Origin: Lunularia cruciata
Lineage: Eukaryota > Streptophyta > Marchantiopsida > Lunulariales > Lunulariaceae
Assembly: GCA_948567375.1 (NCBI GenBank)
Contig: OX419758.1
Coordinates: 9,119,001 to 9,183,000, forward strand
Reading direction: 5' to 3'
DNA: 64,000 nt
In this document: one piece after another, positions 12,661-24,635 of the stretch
Layout of the letters: the number at the start of each line of letters is the position of its first letter
How positions within the stretch are numbered: the stretch's first letter is position 1
Notes under the pieces: model-generated
What the model saw: the letters and a program-made list of their open reading frames with translations, nothing else
Database searches by the model: none
Told to the model about the DNA's origin: nothing
Program-made: the position numbers and the translations under genes

Positions 12661-12693
12661 AAGGAGTAGACTACTTCACGTAGTCTACTCCTT
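12661..12693. repeat. perfect 14-bp inverted repeat (hairpin)
   Basis: AAGGAGTAGACTAC is followed by a 5-nt spacer and its exact reverse complement GTAGTCTACTCCTT. It could form a stable stem-loop in DNA or RNA. The flanks repeat TACTTCACTA/ATACTCGTTACTTCAC phrases, so it may come from a small low-complexity expansion. Confidence 0.85.
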
Positions 12694-13256
12694 GTTACTC
12701 TATTCTTGTTATACGTTACTCGTTACTTCACTATTGCAGTTTACTCGTTTGTTGCTCTATTTTTGTTGATTCGTGTGATTGTTCTTTGTATAGTTTGCAT
12801 AAATACGGGCCATTCACTCTATCTTGTGTCTAATCTTCCTTTCATAGTAGAAATCAGGAGCTATCTTTCTCATTGATACTAATGAAACATGAGTTTTTAA
12901 GTACTCTGCATCTTATCAGTCAATTTTATTGCAAGTTCTTAGGCTAAAAACTGTTTCAGTAGATTGTCTCTTGTCCCTGCTCTTAGATTAATATAGGTGT
13001 GTGTTATATAAATGTGTGTATTAGAGTTTAAGCTCATATAAGTGAGCTTGCGGACGGACCATAAGTGAGTGTCAAGGAATTTTGTTAGCATGAGATGCTT
13101 GCAATTGTTATGTGCTGAAGTGTTGTTGGTCTTAACTGCTTTTATTTAATCCTCTTCATTAAACTAAAATTGTGATTGAAATGAGTTCGAGCCACGACAT
13201 AAGTAAAGTTCTATGCTTTTTGTTTCTATATTGATGTGTCAAGGCGAGAGGAATTG

Positions 13257-13695
13257 TGTCACGACATTTGTAACACTAAAGCTAGTTTGCTCAGAAGTAG
13301 TATTGGTAATATTGGGTATTTTAGTATTTACTCATGGACTATTTGTTGGCGGTCCAATTGCATGTTAGGGCTACTGATTACATGGTGAGACCCATAGTTA
13401 TTTGCACCGTTTGCATTGTTGAATGTGCCATCCATGGCACATCCGACGGTGGTGCTATAAAGGTTGAAGACCTGGGTCAAGTATCTTTGAAGTGCAACTC
13501 CAAAGAGTTCACTTCTCTAATGTTGAGCCTTTGAGTTCTTGGCTATGGTGGACATAGGCCGGTGAGCATCACCTGGAGTCTCTTAGCTAGAGTGTATATG
13601 ACTTGACTGTAATTAATGTACAATTGTTGGCAGATTTTTGAGTGAAAAATCAAATATCAATCTGATTTGAGTGTGATTTGAGTGGAAAAATGAAT
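13257..13695 (+). repeat. 5' LTR remnant of the gypsy element
   Basis: This block aligns with 19,578-20,005, including TACTCATGGACTA..TTTGT/TTACTCGTGGACTA and the long match around CACTTCTCTAATGTTGAGCC. The true LTR could be longer, because the primer-site candidate lies 1.4 kb further on. Homology fades on both sides. Confidence 0.6.
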
Positions 13696-16600
13696 TGATT
13701 ACATCAAGGAAGTGAGAATTAGAGTGAACTTGGGTGCATGAACTTAGGGTCTTGGTAGTATCTCCAAGCATGGCTAATCGTTGGTACATTTGATCATGGT
13801 CTTAGATTTCCTTGAGAGTGATTGTGTGTGAAAGCCTTATTTGAGTTGATGCATATTTGGCAGTGGTCCAGACAATGTGCGGAAGTGCTAGCTAAATATC
13901 TAAGAATTGAGTCAATATGAGATAGTAAGTATTTGATTTGAGCACAAGAGGTGAAATCAAGTTCAATTTGGTGCAAATTGAGCACAAAGTGCAAAAGAGG
14001 AGGTGGATTTAGGATCCCATCTCCTCAAATTAGAGATTCGGAGATCCCAATTCTATCAATTTAGCTCAAGTTGAGAGTTCTCAGTGGATTTGGCAATTAG
14101 CCAATTGGATATAAGGTTTGTTAGATTGGTAGAGGTTATCAAAATTTAGCCTAAACTGCCCTAACTAGTGCCAACTTGCTAGGGAAATTTGAAGCTTTGC
14201 CAAATTTGGAGAGGGTTCAAATTGGCAAGAAGAAAGACTTCCTTTGGCTATATTTCGGTATTTAGATGCACATAGTTGTGGGCTAAAGAGGCTACAAGGG
14301 TCAACAAGCCAACTTGTTGGCATGAGGCTAGCTAGTTTAGATGAGTCTTTGGTCACCATTTGGCAAAACCTGCCCACCTTTCTAGGTTGTGCATAATAGG
14401 GTTTGAACTTAAATTTTTGGTTCTTAGACTAGTGCCCTAGCCAATCCATCTACCTTCACTTGTTGTCCTAGTGATTGGTCCACAAATACCTATACACATG
14501 TAGCTTTGGCTAGGAAAGGAAATTTGATCCTATCCTTGGTGATCTTGGTAGCTTAGGAGTAGGTAGACACTCTTATTATGTCAAATGCAAATGGTGACAA
14601 AGTCAATCTAGTGTCAATTTATGAGATGGAAGGTTTCATTTAGACATCTTGTGATTGGACTTGCTTCATTCTCTACTTCCTATTTGTGCATCATGTTTAT
14701 GTGAGGTGTTTTGAATTTAAAGCGTTGGTGATCTAATGTACTCTTGGTAGTGATGCTAGAGTGATGATTAGTTAGATTATCTATGTTTCTCTCCGGTGAG
14801 ATAGAAAGTGATGACTTGTAGACCATGAGAGTGCATGTTATGATGGCAAGTTACAAGTCACTCTTTCTCCTAGTGTAGTTGTTACAATTAGAGCTACATT
14901 AATGAATGGTGTTCATGTGGTGTTGGCACTTTGTGTGATCCTTGGTGGGGAACTTGTGGTGGTTATGGTTACTGTTTGAGTTACATTGTCATGATGGAGT
15001 TCTTTGAGGATTCTAAAGGAAGTATCATTTTAGTACACAATGGGTTTACATAAAGTGGCACTTGGTATCAACTTGTATCTCAAATCCTAATGAGGAAAGA
15101 GAGTTACTCTTATTTGATATAGGAGTTGATTGAGAGTGCACCTAGTGTGTTTGTACCGTTGTTATGGGATATTAACAAGATTTATGGGGCCTCCAAAGAT
15201 CCCAATCATTACTCTAGTATAGTGGATAACATTGAGTTGGATGACTTCATCCAAAAGTTTGATAGTTGTGTGATCTATAATAAATGCAAAACCTAACTTT
15301 TTTCACATCTTCCATGGCATTGAAGGAGTTGTTTTAGCACTTGGAGGGTACACCAATGGATGACTATCATGAGTTTATGAGAGCTCACTTGGAGGAGATT
15401 GAGCTATGGAGACAATATTGGTCTCTAAATTACATCTCCATCACTTCAGGTTCTTTGCTATTGTTGACCCAAAATTAAAGGTAAGAGTCTACTTGCACTA
15501 GGCCATCCACTCACTCCATAAGAGTGGAGTACCTAGTGCCCTTGGAAGCCAACACAATGTGGTGCACAAAACAACACAATGTGGTTCACTTCCGAGTGTA
15601 CCACTCATTCCATAAGAGTGGAAGTCCTAGTGTAGGTAGGCCCTTACCTTCATTTTTTGGTCAACAACAATCAATGAGTGATAGTGTTGCTTGTTGAACT
15701 TGTGGTGGACCTCACCATAAGAAAGAGTGCACTCAAAGCAATCGACATGATACCTTTGGTGCATCATAGCTAGCATAGAGATAGTCTGACCATTGCTATA
15801 GATTTGGTCATACTAGTGATTGATGCTTTGACCTTCATCCGGAGTTACAAAGTGGTAGGGTTGGTATGGTAGGTGGTAGAGGAGCTCAATGTCATGGAAG
15901 ACAAGGTCGTGGTAGAGTAACCACACTTGGTAGGAGTGCAATACATGCCCTTGATTCTAATATAGCCATGGCTACTCAAATTGAGAAATTGGAGTAGAGA
16001 TTGGTTAGCATGGCCATAGCTCAAAGGAGATAAGATTTAGGTGCTAAGGTTTCTACCTCATATGTTGGTGATAGAGAAGTCTTGGACTTTATGTGTGGAG
16101 TAGCCCAAGTAGATGCATTTACCATAATGGCTAGGAGTGCAATACATGCTCCAAAGCATAGAAGAGCATTAATAGAGTTGGACCCACAACATTTTTTGGA
16201 GGTTTTTGAGAGGTTGAGATCTCATGGACTCAAATTGCATCCTAAGAAGTGTAGATTGTTCCATGAGCATATTTTGTATTTGGGTTACACTATCTACCTT
16301 GGAGGACTTGGTGTTTAGTAGACCAAGGTCAAGGCCATTACACATATTCCTCCACTTACGGATGTTAGTAGAGTACAAGCATTCCTTGGGTTGTCCAACT
16401 TCTATCATTGATATATTAGAGGATTTAGTGTTATTGCCAAGGCTTTGACAAAATTGACCAAGCTTACATAGGAGTTGTGTTGTAGAGATGAGCATGGGAG
16501 AGCTTTTATAGAGCTCAAGGAGAGGTTGACATCTGCCTCTATTCTTAGGAGACCAATCAGAGGATGACCATTCCATGTTCATATTATGATTGGAGCTTGG

Positions 16601-17334
16601 AGCAATGCTCACCCAACATGATGATAGGAGAAGGAGTTTGTGGTGACCTATGCTAGAAATTTTAACAATTCAACAGAGGCCAAGTATAGTTCATATGACG
16701 AAGAGTGCTTGGTAGCAATATGGATAGTAGCACATTTCCAATGTTACCTATTTGGTAACCCTTTTACTCTCATCATTAATCATCAACCACCAAAATGATT
16801 GATGGAATCCAACAAGCTTTCAAAGAAGCTTGCATGATGGGCTTTGATTTTACAAGAGTATGATTTCACAGTTATTTATAAACCTAGGGTGATGAACTTT
16901 GCTATAGATGGGTTGAGTAGAAACCTATCTCCCAACCAACAAGATCAGATTGGAGCACATTGGCATGGTGAGATAGATGAGTAGATGGTGCCAGGTTGGC
17001 ATGCATCTACCTTTCTATGTATGTTTTTTCTGAGGCCTTGGTGGTATCTCTCTTAACACATACAGGATGAGTTGTTGAGGTCATAAATCCAAGGGGTAGA
17101 GATGTTGGTATTGGTCAACAAGACATTCATGATGATGTCTTAATGATGGATTATCTTTGCATTGGTTCTATGGGTGGCATAGTTGATGCCAAGGAAAGAG
17201 ATCATGTTCTTCAATGAGCCAAGTAGTTTAGATTGGAGGGCAGACACCTTCTTCATGTACAAGAGGATGGTAGAGTGTGAGTAGCACCACTTCCATCTCA
17301 AAGATCACAATTGGTATGTCATGCTTATGAGGAG

Positions 17335-17765
17335 CTATGTAATACTCCGAGGACAAGAGAAGAGAGAAAACACAGATTGCATACTCAAACATTCGATGCC
17401 CCAAGGGAGCACCTTCTCTTTATTATATAGACAAAGAGGATCTCCTCCAAGGAAGCTCCACCATAGGATTAGGGACACAGATAGGTGACATGCAGCAAGC
17501 TCCATCCTTGGATTACTTACTTGGATGGGTGACATGTTTGGTCTAGGTCCTATCTGGTTGGTCAAACAAGCTTTGACCGGAGGGGATCTTTTAGGGAATC
17601 TTCCTGTAGGAATCTCAGAATCACGTAAGGTACCGTTGGAAAGCTCTCAACAAGACAAAGCAGGGGGAGGGAAGGCCAACTTTGTCTCCGCTGGGAGGAG
17701 GAATCTGCACATTTTTTAGGCCTAATTCATCCGTTTAGGCCTCCAAAATTGCCTTCAAAGATTTC
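17335..17765 (+). repeat. dispersed LTR-like repeat inside the gypsy element (copy 1)
   Basis: It is the reverse complement of 46,055-46,500, sharing ACAAGAGA.GAGA, TCTCTTTATTATATAG, GCTCCATCCTTGGATTA and CTAATTCATCCGTT in the same order. It has a promoter-like TATA segment and no coding content, which suits a solo LTR of another family. It interrupts the gypsy pol region. Confidence 0.65.
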
Positions 17766-17786
17766 AGGCATATCTCGGTTCCTACT

Positions 17787-18095
17787 CTATTAGTAGAAGT
17801 CCCCTTTTGGTGATACTTCTTTCTGATCTGTTTAGTCCATCATGTGTAACATCCTTCCAGATGTTACCAAACCAATTCTCACCTTTAAATCATATGTCTA
17901 GCTATTGGTTCTAAGGTTCTCGAGTCTATTTTGGTTTTTGCCCTATTAGTAGAAGTACTCTTTTGGTGATACTTCTATCTGATCTATTTCAACCATCATG
18001 TATAACATCATTCTAGATGTTACCAAACCAAATTTCACATCCAGATCATATGGCTAGCTCTTGGTATTACAAGCTAGGACATTTTGGAATAAAGC
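17787..18095. repeat. two-copy tandem repeat, period about 156 bp
   Basis: CTATTAGTAGAAGT..... TTTTGGTGATACTTCT starts at 17,787 and again at 17,943. Both units continue through a shared ATGTTACCAAACCAA segment. They lie between the RNase H and integrase remnants of the gypsy element. Confidence 0.75.
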
Positions 18096-19476
18096 ATACA
18101 TATAGCTTACTCTAGAGTCATGATTGATAGCATGGTATGTAGACCAATATATAGTATTTTGTTGCTAGATGTGTGGTTTGTGACCAAGTTAGAGCATCAT
18201 TTAATCCTCCTATGCCATAGTTACATCCATTATCTATCATGGGGTTGGGTTATTATTGGAGTTTGAACTTTGTTGGACCTTTATTATTGACAATGGGACA
18301 TCATCAATATGTTTGGTTATTGTGGAGAACTTCTCCAAGTGGATTGATTTGGTGATACTTCTTGATAAGTCCATTGAAGGGATAACTTACTTGTTCTTTG
18401 ATCAGATTCTTGGTGATTTTGTTGCACCAATTGAGGTTTTGACTGATCAGGATATAGAGTTCCTGTGAGAGTTTTACATCTTTTGTGACAAGGCCTTGAT
18501 TGATCATCATACTATCTCTTGAGATCACCTTGAGGCATATGGCTTGGCAAAGAAAGTAGTTTAGAGGGTGACAAGAGGATTGTGTAAGTATGGTTTTCAG
18601 ATAGGCCACTTGGGAGATTGGGATCTTTGGTTACCTTGGTTGGCCATGGCCTATTGGTTCAATTGGCAAGCCTCCTTAACATCCTTCTCCCCTTAATTTC
18701 TACTCTATGGATGAGATCTAGATTTACCTACAACCATTTGTTGTGATTTTATTGTTGTTTTGGACTTGGATGATCCAAACATATGGATGAGTGCATGTTC
18801 TCAATGGGCAAAGATCTTTTGAAGGGTGATGTTGATGGCCTTTGAGAACTTAGCAATTGCTCAACACAGGGATAACTTATGCTATGCTACTCTTCAAGGA
18901 GGAAGAGGTTATAGATCCTTGATCCGATGATTTCATCCATGTGACTATGTTTATCTATAGTAGATTGCATCAACAACACTTCATCTTACTATAGGTTGTA
19001 CTATCTTGAGAGTGTGTGAGGTTTTGCCTTATGGAATCTTTGTGTTGGAGTGACATGATGGTGTTGTTTGGAAGGATCATGTGTGCAATTGTACACCATG
19101 CCACCTCCCAAACATTGATGGCACCATGGACCCAAGCTTGGCACTTGTATGTGCAGGCTTGTGGTGTATGTTATGTGGCTCCTTTGGTGGAGCCGCTTTT
19201 ATGTTGGTCTGTGATAGTTATTAGAGAGGATGACATATGACATGTTTGACTTCTCTTCTCATCGTGGTTCTTCAAGGATAGTGGTTATGTCCTAGATGTA
19301 TTTGACCTACAGCTAGTTCACCCTTTATGTAGTATAGTTGTAGACATGCAACTCACAATGGGGCTCAATAGCACCTGACCTCTTGATATTTGAACACCAT
19401 AGGGCATACCACATACTTGAAGTAGATGGCTATCTAGAGTTAGAGGGACCTAACCACCAGCTAGGAGGGCAATAAT

Positions 19477-20106
19477 GGCACTTTAGAGTTCATGTATGAC
19501 TTATGTGTGAGTTTTGTTTCTATAGTGTATGATATTGACAACTACGTATGTTGTGTAGTGATGTATATACGCACTATAACTATCACAATGTTTGTAGCAC
19601 CAAAGTTATTTTGCTCAGACGTTGGAGTGGTAGTGTTTGTAGTCATAGGTATTTTGGTAGTTACTCGTGGACTAATTTTTGGTAGTCAAATTTCATGTTA
19701 GTGCTACTAATCACATGGTGAGACCCATTGTACACACCATCTGATGTGCCCTTGATGATGTCATAAGGGTTGGAAACCAAGGTCAAGCAGAAGGGTTTAG
19801 CTCCAAATAGTTCACTTCTCTAATGTTGAGCCTTTGAGTTCTTGGCTATGGTGGACAGAGGCTAGCAAACATCACCTAGAGTTTGTTAGCTAGAGTGGGT
19901 GTGGTTTGACTATAATCAATTTTTGATTGTTAGCAGATAGTTGAATGAAGGACCAAGTATTGATCTGATTTGAGCGTGATTTGGGTGGAAGAACAAACTG
20001 ATTATTATGACACTTTAGAGTTTATATATGATTTATGTGTGAGTTGTGCTTCTATAGTGCGTGATGTTGACCGCTATGTATGTTGTGTAATGATGTATAT
20101 ATGCAC
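19477..20106 (+). repeat. 3' LTR remnant (19,578-20,005) flanked by 95-bp direct repeats
   Basis: The LTR part matches 13,257-13,695. A separate sequence beginning GGCACTTTAGAGTT at about 19,477 recurs as GACACTTTAGAGTT at about 20,011 and continues ~95 bp to TGATGTATATA. These flanking repeats are far too long for a target duplication. They may be LTR ends left by a partial tandem LTR or unequal exchange. Confidence 0.6.
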
Positions 20107-20234
20107 AACAATTGCATGCGAAGAGACTTATGGGTTGCAAGTCTCCCATGCTTCATTTGTACTCTACGAGCAACTATCAATTAGATGTCATTGTATGTTT
20201 TATAGTATTACATTATCTTCTTGTTTACCTTTGT

Positions 20235-20415
20235 TCTGCTACTATCAATAGACTCAAAAGGACCAGAACTAATCGCTTGAGAATATGTTTTTGTTTCTGC
20301 TTCTATCAAAAGACTCAAAATGTTCAAAACTAGTCGCTTGAGAATATGTTTTGTTTTTGCTTCTACCAAAACTTCGTGTTCAGAACTCATTGTTGGAGAA
20401 CTTTTTCTGCATACT
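20235..20415. repeat. three-copy tandem repeat, period about 61 bp
   Basis: The unit contains TCTGCT.CTATCAA.AGACTCAAAA and AA.T..TCGCTTGAGAATATG. It starts near 20,235, 20,296 and 20,356; the third copy is degenerate. Confidence 0.7.
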
Positions 20416-20576
20416 ATAGACTATTTTGATCACCTTTATTCTTGCTACTATCAAAAAATTCAGACTTTTTTGATCTCCCTATCCGCTTAATAATATGATC
20501 TAGATGAACCTTAAAAATATTAGTGGCCTTGAGCCGTGGCTAGCGGACTACAATGTTTACAGGCTAGCCATTTACC

Positions 20577-20660
20577 AAACCGTGCCCGGGCTTAGCCCAT
20601 TTTAACCCATGTCTTTTCCTTTTATGGCTTGATGGGATCTTCCCTTCCTCCTTGTTATCA
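20577..20660 (+). mobile_element. diverged 3' tail of the RLE-type non-LTR retrotransposon
   Basis: The GGGCTTAGCCCA hairpin core, a pyrimidine run, ATGGCTTGATGGG and TCTTCCC follow in the order seen at 44,011-44,080. A ~9-bp insertion and stem mismatches mark it as old. It lies about 280 bp before the decayed full-length copy but is a separate insertion. Confidence 0.6.
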
Positions 20661-20940
20661 TTAGCAATCACCACCAATGTTGCTTCTGCTAATTACCGTG
20701 AACTTCACTAATTAGAAATCCATACTAATTAAGTTTTTAAACAATTAGGGTAAATCCAAGTTGTTACAAGTATTATATGAGTATGTATTCCCTTTTACAT
20801 AAACATAATATAGTGTTTTAGATTGACATAACCATAAAAGGAATGAGACTATGAATTAGAGTTTATTCAGCTTGATTTGATATAAACTTGTAGCCCAGAG
20901 GTAAAAGGTCATTAACACTTTAACATTAACATTAACTTTG

Positions 20941-23900
20941 GGGTTGCAAGGAGCTGCGGGAGAGTGTAGAGATGGGAGAAGAGAGGGAGAGATGTGAGAC
21001 AATTTCTATAATTTCTGAGTGCTCTCTAGCATGTAGCATTTGAGTGAATAGTCAATTCTCTTTGTTTTTCAATTTTGGTTCCATTGGCTCCTAGATTGAA
21101 GACTATGGAGAATGGAGTAGAAAGTTATGAAGATTTTTAGTTTTTTTAGGGTTTAGAGTGATGGGTCGGGAATTTTCATTTCCAATCTCTTGGTTTTCAT
21201 GATTAAGTTCCATGTGAATTTAGTTTGAAAATTTTGGAGATGGAAATTGAAAGTTATGAGAGCTTATAGATTTTAGGGTTTGGAGAGATTGTTTTCTTAT
21301 GTGAGTTGGGATATGAGGGGTTGTGGTTTTGCAGATATGGGGAGATATGGAGAGGAGCAGTATGTGTTACTATCACTATTCTTGTGCTAGCCATGGCTAC
21401 ACCTTCCCATGTGGGGTTGCCTAGAGCGGGTCGAGATACACCATGCTTGATGTGTCATTGATGCTTTACCTTGCAAAGGGTAAAGATCCATGTGGGAAGG
21501 ATGCACAAGGACTATGATTAGACCACTTGGGATGCCCACGTGAGACAAGCAACCACATTGACAATAGTGACACTCAAGATTACGCACGCTTCATCTATAC
21601 CTTTGTTGATCATTCCAGGGATACCGATCGAGTCGTGGGAGTGGTTAGCTTCTCAGTCGGGTTGCATTTTGGGGTTATTTGAGACTAGTTTTCCATGTCC
21701 ACTTTTATTCCATAGGCTACCCCGCACACTCCATGATGAGGCTAGATAGGTTTTTTGCCTACCACTGGATCATTTGGCACGTGATTCCTTGGACGAGTTA
21801 GCATGGTTCCTATTCCTCCTACTCCCTCGATGGTGTCTTCGTTATGCTAGAGGGGGACGTGCGGGGCATAGAGAGGTGGTGGCTAGATTTTGTCGATTCC
21901 AAGCGGGGGATTGGGCAGCCCTTCAGGAGGAGTCTGTTAGGACTACAAGATTTAGGAGACATGCATCACCACAGGATACCACAGATTCCACTTGGTTACG
22001 ATGATGTAGGACATTGGTCAGGCGGGAGAGTTTAGTAGAGCAGCATGAGCGCTACACCCTTTGTCTATAGCGAGTCTACTGATGAGACCATCTCTTCCCT
22101 ACGCTCATTGCATCCTTTAGCAGTAGAGGGACTACCACTAGAGGTCTTAGATTATCAGCCTGAGCAGCCTTTATGTCTTGATAGGTTGCTATTTGCACAA
22201 GCATTGTGCATTGCTCCTCGCCTTTCCTCAAGAGGCTTGTCAAGGATGGTTTATGAGCACCTTAGAGATTGCTTCCAGGCAGATGATCCTTCTAGTGGTT
22301 TTACCGAGTTGTTTCAGGTGGTTGTAGTAGTAGCGAGAGGAGACATTCCTATGTCTGTTAGTCGGGTGTTAGGTGCTAGTCGACTTCTCACGATGGAGAA
22401 GGACACGGGAGGCATTAGACTGATTGCTATTGGAGAGATCTTTTTGCGTTTGGTCAGTCGTACCATTGTCCTTCAGCATCATTCTCACTTTTGATAGCAC
22501 CTTAGTCCACATCAGTTTGGAGTAGCTACACTTGGAGGAGGTGAGGCTATATCTCTAGGCAATAGAGCACTCCTAGATATCCATCCGGAGTGGGTTGTCC
22601 TACAAGTGGATGTTGAGAACGCTTTTAATAGCGTCTCACGTGCATCCATCTTTAGAGAGCTTAGGGAGGCTGGTGGATCCTTGGCGAGTCTCATTCCTTT
22701 TGTGCGGTCTTTTTATGGCTCTCATGCTTCCCTTTACTACCAGCATGGTGGTTCACAAGAGGGAGTCACAGTCTTGGAGTCAGCTGTTGGTACACGTCAA
22801 GGAGATCCTTTGGGGGGCCTTTATTTGCCATGGCTCACTTTAGAGCTCTCCTATCTACTACTTTGGCTATGCCAAGTTGTGTATTTCCCTCCTTGGCAGA
22901 TGATACACACATTGTAGGCCTTGTAGATCAGATTAGGTAGGCCTTTGACTACTTGACTACCAAGCTACATCTAGTAGGCTTGAGAGTCAAGGTGTCAAAG
23001 TGTAGGGCATGGTCCCCTATAGGTATCCCTCCCCACCTTGAGCTTCCAGAGGGGTGTATCACATCCACAGATGGACTTTGTGTTCTTGGAGTGCCAATAG
23101 GATCGGAGGATTTTGTCACATGCTTCTTGGACCATGCCCTTGTAGAGGATGTTCTCTATGTGGATGACCTTCCATTACTAGGAGATCCGCATGTGGCATT
23201 TGGTATACTCTCTTCCAGTATTGCTTGTCGACCATCCTACCTCATCCATACAGTTCCTCCCTCATTGTCCTTCCTATCATGTCTGAGAGCATTTGATAGG
23301 AGGATTATGGGAGTCTTTGGTGATATTATTGGACTAGGGACTTTTGAGTGTGTGACAAGGGATTTGGCACGTAGATAGACGGCTCTACCAATCTCATGTG
23401 GTGGGGTTGGCTTGCTTTCTATGGAGGAGATGGCACCTATAGCGTTTTTGGGTAGTTGGGCTCTCTCGGCACCCCTACTTTCCTCTTGTTTTGTGGTTGC
23501 TGATAGGCCGGTTTTGGAGACTTATGTGACAGAGGTGGAAGGAGGATCCTTTTCTCTCCAAGTGTTATTGCGGCAGACAAGAGATAGTCTATCCCGACGA
23601 GCACGAAGGGTTTTCCACCGTTTGCTTCACTATTGTTAGATTGGACTAGAGGTTTATAGTCTTCCTTGATGGAGCGACAATGTGAGCATACGCTACATTC
23701 TCTCTTAGTTGACTCATCCATGCCTTAGGCTACTAGGGCACGTGTACGCTCTTGCTCCGGCAAGGGTGCATGCTTGTGGATCCTAGCTCGACTGTGCATT
23801 AGGGCTTTCCGACTCGCATCGGCTACTTTCTCTACAGCAATGAGGTTTTGCCTAGCTTTGGTCAACCCATCTGCATCTTCACTACTCACTTGTGAGTGTG

Positions 23901-24635
23901 GTTCTACACTAGATGCAGCGGCGGTCCACATGACACGGTGTCCTTTTGGAGGACAGAGGATAGCTACCCATGATGCCATTAGAGACATAGAGTTTGCTAT
24001 GGCACGAGAGAGTGGATACTTGGCTTGGAGAGTATGCTTTGTAGACAACAAGTGTCAGGGCAGACTTATACTTGGTCCAAGATGATCAGGTGACAGTAGC
24101 GGATGTCGTGGTCACTAACCCTACGCGGGATACAGTTTTGGAGGGAGTGATTACCCATCCCCCTGGATGGGCGGCGAGTGCAGCAGCAGGTCACAAGGTC
24201 TCCAAGTATAGGGGCATACAACGAGGTCACCTCTTTGTTCCTCTAGCCTTGGAGTTATATGGAGCGATGGACACGGCATTTGACACATTTGTCAGAGAGT
24301 GCATGAGAGCTTATCATGTTAGGCGTCAAGGGGTACCACTCTCACTCTCATACTTTGTAGCATATTTCAGATAGTGTGTGTCCATTGCTCTACAGAGGGC
24401 AGTGGCTGGTGCAATCCATAAGAGAGCAATCACATTAGGTGATGTTTCTTTGGATGCTCCAATTGTGTGTAGACCGTACGACTTGCATAGCTCGGATATC
24501 TTAGGTGCGGTAGGGCAGATTTCTCATACAGACTCTATTGGGGCTTAGCCCCATGTTACCTTTTTTGTCTCTCCCTTGTGCGACTTGATGGGGTCTTCCC
24601 ATCCTTCATTTTTCCTTACGTAGTTGGCTTTTACC
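20941..24635 (+). pseudogene. decayed full-length copy of the RLE-type non-LTR retrotransposon
   Basis: It is collinear with 40,376-44,103 over its whole length, from the GAGCTGCGGGAGAGTGT 5' leader to the 3' tail. The reading frame from ATG 21,393 is destroyed. Examples are TGG to TAG at 21,519, CAG to TAG at 21,747 and CGA to TGA at 22,492, plus 1-base deletions near 22,018 and 22,072 and a frameshift in the G run near 22,817. Nearly all base differences from the other copy are C-to-T or G-to-A, typical of methylated cytosine decay. The copies share one older stop, TGA at 21,459, inside the N-terminal zinc finger. Confidence 0.92.

Larger units (their letters stand above)
13257..20005 (+). 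mobile_element. decayed Ty3/gypsy LTR retrotransposon
   Basis: Plus-strand fragments, broken by many stops, read as a gypsy polyprotein. A CTCGGPHHKKEC zinc knuckle lies near 15,690. Reverse-transcriptase thumb (LRSHGLKLHPKKCRLF) and AFLGLSNFYHRYIRGF lie at 16,200-16,430. RNase H fragments (YDEECLVAIW, EYDFTVIYKP) lie at 16,690-16,900, and integrase-like remnants at about 18,270-18,600. A possible tRNA-Met primer site (TTGGTATCA) lies near 15,062. Related direct repeats lie at both ends. Most stops look like CAG/CGA to TAG/TGA or TGG to TAG changes. A dispersed repeat and a tandem repeat sit between the RNase H and integrase parts. Confidence 0.75.
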
